64,000 nucleotides of DNA from Symbiodinium natans (lineage: Eukaryota; Sar; Dinophyceae; Suessiales; Symbiodiniaceae): assembly GCA_905221605.1 (NCBI GenBank), contig CAJNDS010000001.1, positions 1,102,525-1,166,524 on the forward strand, written 5' to 3'. This document shows positions 45,481-54,813 of this stretch, one piece after another. The notes under the pieces are model-generated. The model saw only the letters and a program-made list of their open reading frames with translations, did no database searches and had not been told where the DNA came from. Position 1 is the stretch's first letter. Each line of letters opens with the position of its first letter. Position numbers and translations under genes: made by a program.

Positions 45481-46204
45481 TCTGGGCAGAGGGTCACAGG
45501 CTTACAGGGTTTAGGGCTTAGGGTTTAGGGGTATGAGATGCCATGAAGCTACCATTTATGGCTTCATGAGGCTGCTCGCCATTGTGTGTAGGGCCTGCGC
45601 CTAGGTTGCAACAACGAAGATTCCAGCCATGCTGCTGTCCCAAACCCGAAACCCTACGATTTGCAAAGAAGTCACAGGAGCTCCTGAACCATAAGCCGGC
45701 AGGGTGGGGGGGGTGGGGGGGGGGGGGGGGGGGGGTTTGCTTGGAAGGTCCATTGAAGAAATTGGCCATGGGATGAGAAGAGTCCTTTTAAAGGAGAGAA
45801 TCCTTACTTTGGGGATGGGTACCGTCAACCCCAAAAACCACGTAGATACCTTAGTTTGCCCGTATCCCCTTGGGTTAAATGTAACCTTTGGGATTTTAAG
45901 GGTAATTATTACCCAAAGTTGAAAGGTTCCTACTCTAACTACTAAGAATCCTCAACGTGTGGCTTCGGCCTCTGGGCTTCTCTGTGCAGCCCATCCATCT
46001 TTGCACCGCCGGAGCACACGCAACTCTTGAACTGAAGCGGGGGCGGGGGGGGGGGGGGTGGGGTTTCGGGTTTGCGGGTTTCGGGGTTCGTGTTCGGGCT
46101 TCGGGTTTTAGGGTTTAGGTTTATGGTTTAGGTTTTAGGAGGGGTTTGTGGGGGGGGGGGGGTGGTGGGGGGGGGGGGGGGGCGTCTCACATATACACTC
46201 CCGA

Positions 46205-46285
46205 AGGGTCCGTGTACCCACATAGGGGGGCTTCAACAGTACTGGGGCCGCCTCTAAGTATGTACTATTTAGGTACACGGACCCT
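46205..46285. mobile_element. Inverted-repeat element, family B copy 3
   Basis: Ends AGGGTCCGTGTACC and its mirror GGTACACGGACCCT bound 81 bp. It lies about 125 bp beyond the sulfotransferase stop codon. Related copies are at 1611, 20829 and 58839. Confidence 0.75.
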
Positions 46286-46409
46286 GAGGGCACTCAGAGA
46301 GAGCCGACAACGCATGCCACCACTTCACTACTTCATTACTGGTACATCGCGCGTTGGCGTGGAGATACTTGAAGCAAATGGGAAAGCACCCCCGATTTCG
46401 CAGTTGCCG

Positions 46410-48125
46410 CTACTGTCGCTTCTTGACAGTGCTCTTGTCTTGTCCAGACGTAACAAACCGACGGAAGTGACGAAGCACTGCAAACACGAAGTAGGCCAGG
46501 AGTAGGGGAAGCATGGGCCAAACCCAGGTGATCATGCTCAGGGTGCCTAGCAAGGCCCGCATGACGACGCGGTCGTTGACATGCGGGAATTGGGTGTCCG
46601 GCACAGGTTTGCCCAAGAAGTCACACAGCGGCTTCCAGCCCTCCTTCATGTTGAACTCAAGCAACTTGTCCCGAGGGATCATGTTTCGGATGCGCTCCTT
46701 ACCAGCCCATCGGCCAGATCACAATCAAGGTGCCCTTTCGGGGGTGCGTTACCTGTTACAAAGAGAGCCCGGAACCCACAAAAAGGGCAAAAGGGTACCG
46801 CCGGGCTAACAGGGCTCTATGTGCTTGTAGTAGCTTTCTTCCAAGGCATCCACATCCCCGCGGAGCTCGGGTCGTCCCTGCGTCTGAATGTGCCACAGGA
46901 TGTGCTTGTAGGCTTTCCTTGGTGGCCCAGCAACCATATGACAATAAAGGCACTTTTTTCGGGGGGGGTTGGTTGCTTTGGAACGGCATCCCCAACCCAA
47001 AACAAAAAAAGGTGAAGGGTACCACTGAACTACCCTAAACCCTAAACCCGAAACCAAGTTTCAAGATGCCATGGAAACTCTTGATCCATATGAAAGGTCG
47101 CGACGACAAGATATCCATCCCATGCGACACCGGAGCCCACGATTCGGCCCACTTGCGGCCACTGTCACGAGAGGTCAGGACGAACTTGATGTCCACTTCG
47201 GGGTGCTGCACGACCCACTCGACAATCTCGTATGAGAACCAGAAGAGGACGTCGAACCCCTGTGCGCCAAACTCCTCCAGGAAGTCCCCCACGGGCATGG
47301 GGTGCGTGTCATTGAAGCGCTTGGCCAGCAAGCTCGCAACTTCCACGACTTCGTTGTCGTGGCAGGGGGTGTAGCCAAGTTGCCTTAGCTTTGGAGTAGA
47401 CCCTAAAACACATATATACTTTTTGTGTATAGGTAGCTATGATGGGAACCCAGAACCACAAAACAAGTATTAAAGTATAGTACTCCAAGGCCCAGTTGCT
47501 TCAAGGCCGTGACAAAGCTGGTAGTACCCGTGCGCGCGAACCCCACCGAGATCAGCTTCGGCTTGGTTGGCGGCCGCTGGGGCGCATCCTAATTCATGGT
47601 TTGGATAGTATTGACGATTTCAGTTTCTGTTCCTTATTGAGTTTTAAGTACCCTCAAAAAGGTGAAAAGTTACCGCACTATGACAGAGCATCGGGGAAAA
47701 CGGCTTTGAGTGCGAGGCGCCCGCCTTCCGAGATCCCGGAAATGGTCCGCACGAACCAAGACGACGTCTGCCTTAAAGGGACGAAATCAAATCCCTGAAA
47801 GGGCTTATGAACCCTAGCAGGAATTATAGTGGTGCAGGGCATAAAATGGGTTTTGGTTCATATACCTGATAGCGGTCTAAGGAATTTGACCCCTAAACCC
47901 GAAACCCTAAACCCATCAACCCTAAACCCTAAACCCCAAACCCAAACCCCAAACCCCATACCCTAAACCCTAAACCCTAAACCCTAAACCCTAAACCCCA
48001 AACCCAATTTTGGGGTTCACTTAAGTCCCCGGGCGCGTGTCGGCTCCTCCAATCTGCGCTGCCCGGGGCGCGGACGAGCAGCTGAGCAAGAGAAGCAGGC
48101 CCAAGAGGAGCTTGTGAGCAAACAT
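46410..48125 (-). CDS. Six-exon P-loop sulfotransferase with signal peptide and C-terminal membrane helix
   Basis: Reconstructed by splicing; exons on the minus strand are 48125-48058, 47771-47693, 47588-47500, 47383-47063, 46917-46818 and 46697-46410, 945 nt in all, giving 314 residues and a TAA/TAG-type stop in the last exon. Residues 1-23 form a signal peptide (leucine run after MFAHK). Residues 65-73 (GFARTGTTS) match the 5'-phosphosulfate-binding P-loop of sulfotransferases; residues 146-157 (FVLTSRDSGRKW) match the 3'-phosphate-binding segment. Residues 225-261 (MIPRDKLLEFN, GWKPLC, FLG.PVP, FP.VND) are typical of the Sulfotransfer_4 type family. Residues 268-294 are a hydrophobic helix followed by a basic tail. 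By family it would move sulfate from PAPS to an unknown acceptor, probably in the secretory pathway. The frame stays open over all five joints, which strongly supports the model. Acceptor substrate cannot be told. The start is the ATG heading the signal peptide. Confidence 0.85.
46698..46817 (-). other. Intron 5 of the sulfotransferase gene (GA-AG), introner-like
   Basis: The donor GAGCCC and the post-acceptor GAGCGC share GAGC. The body starts TAGCCCGGCGGTACCCTTTT and ends CACCTTGATTGTGATCTGG, parallel to intron 4. Confidence 0.75.
46918..47062 (-). other. Intron 4 of the sulfotransferase gene (GA-AG), introner-like, with telomeric units
   Basis: The donor GAAACTT and the post-acceptor GAAAGCC share GAAA. 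Two to three TTTAGGG-type units lie next to the donor. The rest, TAGTTCAGTGGTACCCTT onward to CTTTATTGTCATATGG, is related to intron 5. Confidence 0.75.
47384..47499 (-). other. Intron 3 of the sulfotransferase gene (GC-AG) with inverted ends
   Basis: The donor GCAACTGG and the bases after the acceptor CTAAG (GCAACTTGG) are near-identical. Inside, CTTGGAGTACTATACTTT near the donor is mirrored by AAAGTATA and TACTCCAAAG near the acceptor, giving an inverted-repeat intron from a different element than introns 2, 4 and 5. Confidence 0.75.
47589..47692 (-). other. Intron 2 of the sulfotransferase gene (GA-AG), introner-like
   Basis: The donor begins GATGCTC and the acceptor AATTAG is followed by GATGCGC, so GATGC is repeated at the edges. 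The interior reads GTGCGGTAACTTTTCACC and then a CTTTTTGAGGGTAC stretch, resembling introns 4 and 5. Confidence 0.75.
47772..48057 (-). other. Intron 1 of the sulfotransferase gene (GC-AG), carrying a telomeric array
   Basis: The donor begins GCAGAT and the acceptor is TTTAAG followed by GCAGACG, so GCAGA is repeated at both edges. The joint keeps the frame (A-A-Q-T). A CCCTAAA-type array (plus strand 47884-48003) lies inside it. Confidence 0.75.
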
Positions 48126-48130
48126 GGCGT

Positions 48131-48355
48131 AGGGTTTAGGGTTTGGGGTTTAGGGTCTAGGGTTTAGGGCTTAGGGTCTAGGGTTTAGGGTTTAGGGTTT
48201 AGGGTCTAGGGTTTAGGGTTTAGGGTTTAGGGTTTAGGGTTTAGGGTTTAGGGTTTAGGGTTTAGGGTTTAGGGTTTAGGGTTTAGGGTTTAGGGTTTGG
48301 GGTTTGGGGTTTAGGGTTTAGGGTTTAGGGTTTAGGGTTTAGGGTTCAGGGTTTA
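48131..48355 (+). repeat. Long telomeric array touching the sulfotransferase start codon
   Basis: About 225 bp of TTTAGGG units, with variants TCTAGGG, TTTGGGG and TTAGGGC. Its left end lies only about 6 bp from the minus-strand ATG at 48125, so the 5' leader or promoter of that gene is telomeric repeat. On the gene strand the pure CCCTAAA unit contains no AG; only the variant units (CCCTAGA, CCCTAAG) could supply a trans-splice acceptor. Confidence 0.9.
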
Positions 48356-48768
48356 GCCCAACTAACCCGGTCGAAGCCCGACGAGACTGAGCCCTCTCAA
48401 GCCCCCAACCTATCTCTAAAAGGCGTCTTGAGTGCACTTTGAAGTAACGGCGGCGCAAGAGCCAAACAAGACCGTGACAACTTCGCAGACTATGTGAAGT
48501 AGGGTATATATTTCTTGTACCCCCAAAAGGACACCAGGTATATACACTCACCAATATTAAAAAGGGACCTTATATACACACACCAATAACAGAAATTTGA
48601 ACCCTGTTTCATGTAACCGCCCGCATTGCGGGGAATCACTAGCCCTAACAGTTCGCGGGTGACGAACTGGGACGCAAGCGACCTCCAATTTAGACCAGAA
48701 AGCCCCAAGCTCCTAAACCCTAAACCCTAAGCCCTAAACCCTAAACGCTAAACCCTAAACCCTAAACC

Positions 48769-48800
<32 letters not shown>

Positions 48801-49103
48801 ACCCTAAACCCTAAACCCCAACCCCCCTCCCCCCTTCGCCGGAGCCCCAAAATCCTGCAGCCAGACCTGCACAAGCCGAAACAGACACTACCAAACCCCA
48901 AACCCCAAACATTAAAAAGACACCTAAACCCTAAACCCTAAACCCTAAACCTTAAACCCTAAACCCTGATAAACCCTAGAACGCAAATGATGGTCCCCGC
49001 CCACAACGCGGCTGGGGGCACGAGAACAAGCAGCGCCCCGCCACAGCACTGAACGGCCTGGGATTGAGACGACGAGGTTGAAGCTTGTTTTTGTGGGTTG
49101 AAG

Positions 49104-49207
49104 GCTTTCTATACTCCCCTTAGAACATTAATAAAAACAATACTCTTAATATCCTCTTGGGTTTTCTACTAACAAATATGAAAAATAATTCCCAAGGGGG
49201 ATATAGA
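49104..49207 (+). mobile_element. Dispersed element, family K copy 1
   Basis: Shares TTAATATCCTCTTGGGTTTT and AATTCCCAAGGGGGATATAG with a second copy 490 bp on. The two blocks are inverted to each other, so it can fold. Confidence 0.7.
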
Positions 49208-49598
49208 TTTAGGGTCCAGGGAATAGGGTTTAGAGTGTAGGCTCAGCATTGTAGGATTGTAGGATCCATGGGTTTAGGGTTGAAGGATTTAGGATTTAGG
49301 ATTTAGGGTTAGGTTTTAGGGTTTAGGGTTTAAGGTTTAGGGTTAGGGTTTAGGGTTTAGGGAATTGAGCAAGGATTGAAGGATTTAGGGTCTTGGGGTA
49401 CAGGGTTTAGGGTTTGAAGGACGTGGGGATTTAGGTTTTAGGGTGTAGGGCTCAGGATTGACGGGGTTGAAAGATTCATCGTTTAGGGTTGTTGGGGTCT
49501 CTCGGCGAGGCTCGAGGGCTCAGGGTCGAGGAAGGCTTCTCGTGAGGTTCTGGGCGGTTGCGAAAGCCAAATGGGTTTGGCCCCAGAGTTGAGAGTCA

Positions 49599-49705
49599 CC
49601 TCTACACCCCCCTTTTTTGAACCTTAAAAAAACAATAGTATGCTTAATATCCTCTTGGGTTTTATATAAACAAAATAAAGAAGAATTCCCAAGGGGGATA
49701 TAGAC
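49599..49705 (+). mobile_element. Dispersed element, family K copy 2
   Basis: About three quarters identical to copy 1 over 105 bp, same orientation. Confidence 0.7.
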
Positions 49706-50503
49706 CTTTGGTCCCTGTTCATACCCGGTACTATCAAGCCGATCAGCCCAAAAAAGCACTAGAAACTCCAAACCCCCCAGAGACTTCTCCAGTAGCCATG
49801 CTGGTGCTTCCGCGGCACCCGACCCCGAATCGTGCCCAACTCAACACTCAACGTGTAGGGCGAGCTGACAAGACTCAACGACCCATGGCACAGAAGTGAA
49901 TGGCTAGCACGGAATATCCCAAGTATAGCCCTTGAAAGGGATTCCCTAGGGCAACTAATTCCTCACATGGGCTCCCTTTCATGGTCTACACGTCGGTTCT
50001 TGCAAAGATAGAAGGTTGCAATCTCCAATCGCGGTTTTGTTTGGGGCTTCAGGGTTCAGGGTTTAGGGTTTAGGGCATTTCCCTAAACCCTAAACCCTAA
50101 ATACTAAACCCTAAAACCTAAAGCACTAAACCCTATAGGGCTTTGTAGGAGGAGTTAGGGCTTTTGCGTGCGGGCGAAGGGGGGGTGGGGCGGGAGGGGA
50201 CTCATCGAAAGGGCTTAGGGCGTGTAGGGCTTGTAGGGTTTAATAAGGCTTAGGGTTTAGGGTGTAGGGTTTAGGGTTTAGGGTTTTTAGGGTGTAGGGA
50301 TTAGGGTTCAGGGTCTCGAGCTTGGGATATACCCCTCGAGTAAGTGAGGACGAAGATCGAGCTCCTAAACAGCCCCATGAAGCCCTCTCGCCGGAGGAGG
50401 GGAAAGCCGCAATCTCCCAAGGTCCTTGGGTTTATAGGTTTTAACCCTAAACCCTAAACCCTAAACCCTAAACCCTACACCCTAAACCCTAAACCCTACA
50501 GGG

Positions 50504-50593
50504 CCACCAATAGGAGTGCAATTCGGAGCTGGGGCGACCGGCACGCCAGCCACGCGCCTTCCACTTCTCGTACTCTTCAGGGTCCGAGAACAT
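50504..50593 (-). CDS. Putative coding exon (hypothetical protein)
   Basis: Downstream of a CACAG acceptor the minus strand reads MFSDPEEYEKWKARGWRAGR and on to SSELHSYWWP, with strongly protein-like composition. Telomeric arrays flank it on both sides (50443-50500 and 50625-50735). The ATG may be an internal methionine or a true start. The donor and the neighbouring exons were not resolved. I do not recognise the family. Confidence 0.45.
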
Positions 50594-51151
50594 CTGTGCG
50601 GGTTTCGGGTTTAGGGTATGGGGGGTTGGGTTTAAGGTTTAGGGTTTAGGGTTTAGGGTTTAGGGTTTAGGGTTTAGGGTTTAGGGTTTAGGGTTTAGGG
50701 TTTAGGGTTTAGGGTTTAGGGTTTAGGGGTTTGGGTTCACGATTCACACGTGGTCTCAGGGGTCTCAACAGCTTTGCGGATGTAGGCGCAGGGTGCAGGG
50801 TTTAGGAGCAGTGGAGCCCCACAGCCCTATAGCAGTTCTGGACCCTAAGCCCTAAGCCCTAAACCCTAGCCCTAAACCCTAAACCCTAAACCCTAAACCC
50901 TAAACCCTAAAAACCCTAAACCCTAAACCCAGTTGGGGAGTCTCACTCCAGCAGCGCTTAGGCTTCGGGGGCTGTACCTAGTCCCCCTCTGCAAGTACCC
51001 TTTCGGGCTTAGGGTTTAGGGTTTAGGGCTAGGGTTTAGGGCCAGGGTTTAGGGTTCAGGGTTCAGGGTTCATGAATGTACCGTTGGGTTTAGGGTTTAG
51101 GCTTCGGGGTTTAGGGTTGAGAAGGCTTAGGGTGGTTCCGAGGACTGGGGA

Positions 51152-51183
<32 letters not shown>

Positions 51184-51821
51184 TTGGATATCTCCATCAA
51201 AAAAATATATATAATTATATATATATATATAATATACACATATATATATAATATACACATATATATATATATATATACATACATGTGGAGGTTTGGGGCG
51301 ATTGCGCTGGGTTTCTCATGGGATCCCCCTACTAGCCCCTCAAAAAGGCTCTGCCGGAACTAAGCCTAAACCCTAAACCCTAAAGCCTGAAGCATTAGCC
51401 CTGAACCCTAAACCCTAAACCCTAAACCCTAAACCCTAAACCCTAAAGCCTAAACCCTAAACCCTAAGCATTCATTTCCCTCATGAACCTCCCCTACAAT
51501 CATGCCGTAGGCCGGTTTGGGCCTTCGCCTGGTAGACGGAGGAGAGCACCCCCTGCCCAAAGACAAGCTTTGGAGGTTTAGGGTTTCAGGTTTAGGGTTT
51601 AGGGTTTAGGGTTTAGGGTTTGGGGGTTTAGGGTTTGGGGGTTTGGGGTTGAGGGTTTCGGGCAACATATCCAAGCCTGAACAGCCCACCGCCCCGACAC
51701 CCCCAGCTCTCCTACTCCAGGAAAGCTGATGAATCAGGATGTACATGTTTTCGCAGTTTGGGGTTTAGAGTTTCGGGGGGAGGATTTTGAACTGGAATGA
51801 GCATGTTGGCGGAGTAGCAGA
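50594..51821. repeat. Telomeric arrays and TA microsatellite
   Basis: Arrays at 50625-50735, 50835-50930, 51010-51070, 51365-51475 and 51573-51660. Nothing else recognised. Confidence 0.8.
51148..51287 (+). repeat. TA microsatellite cluster
   Basis: Long TA runs with a duplicated ATATAATATACACATATATA-type unit; self-complementary. Confidence 0.9.
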
Positions 51822-52255
51822 TTAAAAAATACTTCCAAAGAACCATCTGAAAGGAAAACCCCGAAACCTAAACCACAAGTCTTAAACCCTCAACTCATTT
51901 AGTGGCCCTTACCCAGAAGTCTTCCTTGCGCCAAGTCCCGGAAAGCGCTTCAGTCTCTCAAGCCGTCTGAAGTGCTGTTCCTGCAAAAAGGGCAATACCC
52001 TAAACCCTTAAGTAATCTGCCCTAAGTACATTCCACAATGAATATATTCCCTAAGTTTGTGTCATACAAAAAGACAAAACCCTAAACCCTAAACCCTTAA
52101 CCCTTCACCCTTAACCCTTAACCCCAAAAACATGGGTTTGCGGAACTTCTGGGAAGCTTCCGTCCTGGTCCACGGGGCCATCCGTATCCTGATCTTCCTC
52201 GTCCGAGGACTCCTCGCTTAAAGGGCTCAGACATTCATGGTTGCTTGATATGCTG
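51822..52255 (-). CDS. 3' end of an unidentified spliced gene (three exons)
   Basis: Minus-strand exons about 52255-52150, 51980-51913 and 51846-51822. The first codes an acidic, serine-rich stretch (SEESSDEEDQDTDGP) like a casein-kinase-2 substrate region. The second reads EQHFRRLERLKRFPGLGARK. The last ends WFFGSIF and a TAA stop. Intron one uses GA donor (CCA|GAAGTT) with TTTTTGCAG|GAACAG, again repeating GAA; it contains degenerate telomeric units at 52078-52130. Intron two is a 66-nt canonical GTAAGG to TTTCAG intron. The frame is kept at both joints. Function unknown; the 5' part was not found, although an open stretch at 52925-53000 could belong to it. Confidence 0.55.
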
Positions 52256-54534
52256 TTTAGGGTTTAGGGTTTAATTAGGGTTTAGAATTTAGGGTTTAGG
52301 GTTTAGGGTTTAGGGTTCAGGGTTTAGGGTTTAGGGCTAGGGTTTAATTAGGGTCTAGGGTGTAGGGGTTGGTATTTCGGGTTTCTGATAATACTCAACT
52401 GGAACTGTACTTCGAATCACCCATGTTGGTGGTCTTTAATTAGGAGCCACAGTCTTGGGTTTAGGGTTTAGGGTTTAGGGTTCAGGGTACAGGGTTCAGG
52501 GTTTAGGGTTTAGGGTTTAGGGTTTAGGGCTAAAGTTTAGGCTTGAGGCTTCAGGCAACAAAAGGGTTTAGGGTCGCAAACCCTATTCTTCCCCCTGCGA
52601 ACCTTAGAAACCATAACATATTTTGCCTCAGGATAGAAGCCTTATATGCCCTAAAGTTCCTAAAGCCCTAGAGCTCGTACGCCATCCTACGCCCGAAGGC
52701 TCCAGTTAGGTGGAGACCCTCAGCCCCAAGCCCCCCAACGCCCAATCCCCAAACAACCCCAAACCCCAAGCCCCAAACCCCAGAACCCCAAACCCTAAAC
52801 GATTCGGGCTTCTATGAAATCCAGGAACCCCAAACCCTAAACCCTAAAGCCCAAACCCCAAACCCTAAACCCCAAACCCTAAACCCCAAACCCTAAACCC
52901 TCAACCCTCAACCCCTTTTATGAACTCCACGAGCTCCGCTGCGCCTCTGTCCGCAGATCGCTCGCCTTCAGCGCGAAAGGGAACATGAAGGCATCGTGCC
53001 TTGACCGGCTGAAGCTGTTTTGAAGGCGTGGAGGGCTTAGGGTTTAGGGTTTGGGGTTTAGGGTTTGGGGTTTAGGGTTTGGGGTTTAGGGCTTGAGGGT
53101 TTAGGGTTTAGGGTTTAGGGTTTAGGGTTCAGGGTGTGGGGGTTGTAGGGGTTGTAGGGTGTTGTGGGGTCTGCGGCTCGTAGGAGCGGAGGTTTTGCTT
53201 AGAGGGTTTAGGGCTGTGCGGGGTTCGGGTCTTGCAGGGTTAAGGGCATAGATGGCTTAAGGGTTTTAATAGGTTTTAAACCCTAAACACTAAACCCTTT
53301 GATTTGACAGTTGAAGGGTATAGTGCAGCTAGCAGATGGGGTGGCGGAGTTGTTGGGGTTTGCGGGTGCTTTGCGGGCTCGCTGGGTTCAGAGCTTGAAG
53401 GGTTTTGGTTTTGGACCCTGACAACCCTTCAGCCTAAACCCTTAATTTGAAAGCGAAAGCTTCCAATCCCGAGCCATCCAGCAGACCGCCCAACGGTAAA
53501 AATCACAAACGTCAACCTGAAGCCCAGCATCGTTGGGGGGCATTGCTTACAAGGTCATAGTCGGTCTAGGGTTTAGGGTTTAGGGTTTAGGGTTTAGGGT
53601 TTGGGGTTTAGGGTTTAGGGTTTAGGGTCTAGGGTTTAGGGTTTAGGGTTGAGGGTTTAGGGTTTGGGGCTTGGGGTTTAGGCTCCTAAATCCGGATGTT
53701 TCAGCCCTGCATCCCCAGCCCCTGCCTGAAGGTTCTCGCCTGAGTAGGGTTTTCAGCATATCTATCATAACCCTAAACCCTAAACCCTAAACCCTAAACC
53801 CTAAACCCTAAACCTCTTATAACCTTTCAAAAAAAGCCCCGAACCCCTGGGCCCTTGCCAGGCACAGATCCCAGGACCCGGCTCAGCAGGCTCTTGGTTC
53901 TCAGACGGGGTGGCTTCCTCTCAGGCTTAATTAGGGTGCCTAAACCCTAAACCCTAAACCCTGAACCCTAAACCCTAAACCCTAAACCCTAAACCCTAAA
54001 CCCTATGAGTTTTGCGGTTGGTTTGAGGGATCGGGGGGTAAATGCCTGGGTGCAGTTTTAATGGTTCCGGCTTAGGGTTTAGGTAGGGTCTTTCTGGGGT
54101 TTAGAGGGTTTAGGGTTTAGTGCTTCAGGTTTAGGGTTTAGGGTTTAGGGCTTGGGGGTTTAGGGTGGCACTAAGGGTTTGAAGCTTCTGACGGCCTAGG
54201 ATTGCAGGCTCTTGTGTTCAGAGCCGTGTGCTTCGAGCTATGAAGTGTTCAGGGATTAGGTAAAGGGTTTAGGGTTTGGGGTTTTAGGCTTAGGGGAGTT
54301 AGAGGTTTAGGGTCTGGGAGTTTTGGAAGGTTTGGGGTTTAGGGTTTAGGGCTTAGGGCTTAGGGGCCCTCAACCCCAAACCCTGGGTCTTTCGGGGCCC
54401 GAAACACAATTAGAGCCCCTGTCCGCCCAGTCCCCAGATACCCAAAAGTTCCAGAATCGCTTTCCTCAGTGATCGGTTTAGTAGGGGTGCCCTTGGGGAT
54501 ATAGACCCTCTCGATGCGGTCCCTCCTTAATTAC
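52256..54534. repeat. Telomeric-repeat-studded region downstream of the PPR gene
   Basis: Arrays at 52256-52365, 52458-52540, 52740-52915, 53038-53140, 53567-53680, 53768-53815, 53938-54005 and degenerate 54080-54370. The open island 52925-53000 reads CLHVPFRAEGERSADRGAAE on the minus strand. Confidence 0.8.
53442..53516 (-). CDS. Putative terminal exon (hypothetical protein)
   Basis: After a GGGCTTCAG acceptor the minus strand stays open for 24 codons (VDVCDFYRWAVCWMARDWKL and a short tail) to a TAA. Aromatic and hydrophobic content is unlike the repeat background. Family not recognised. Confidence 0.35.
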   Translation of the reverse strand, partial: VDVCDFYRWAVCWMARDWKLSLSN

Positions 54535-54653
54535 GGGCCCAAAAAACCACATAAACATAAGGATCCTACTATTGGGGTATAAGGGCCCCTATAAGGGGGA
54601 TTCCCAAAAACCCTGCTTGTAGGATCCTTATGTTTATGTGGTTTTTTGGGCCC
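54535..54653. mobile_element. MITE-like element with perfect 35-bp inverted ends
   Basis: Positions 54535-54569 and 54619-54653 are exact reverse complements (from GGGCCCAAAAAACCACATAA inward). The 49-bp loop holds a smaller GGGCCCC palindrome. Lies about 160 bp downstream of the PPR gene. Perfect arms suggest recent insertion or ongoing correction. Confidence 0.85.
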
Positions 54654-54813
54654 CTATTAATAGCACCAGAAGAGGGCTGAGAAAGGGGGCCCCTAGGAAG
54701 CGTGTCCCGAATTTCACCCAAGCAACCCAACGGTCAACCGACTCCTTGCCCAATTCTCGACTATTTGCTGAAGAACCTTCCAAAAAAAACTCTTTAGGGT
54801 ACTAGTGGAATTA

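Larger units (their letters stand above)
42756..46204. repeat. Telomeric-repeat-studded region downstream of the sulfotransferase gene
   Basis: Arrays at 42892-42960, 43268-43300, 43482-43525, 43640-43680, 43820-43935, 44035-44178 and 45151-45220. G homopolymers are at 43238-43250, 45713-45735 and 46150-46182. Island 43935-44035 is open on both strands. No complete gene. Confidence 0.8.
48356..50503. repeat. Region upstream of the sulfotransferase gene
   Basis: Arrays at 48713-48815, 48925-48975, 49260-49370 (degenerate), 50055-50140 (head-to-head at 50088), 50225-50310 and 50443-50500. Island 50340-50420 is open on the plus strand (SEDEDRAPKQPHEALSPEEG) and on minus. No promoter motif is recognised. 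Confidence 0.75.
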
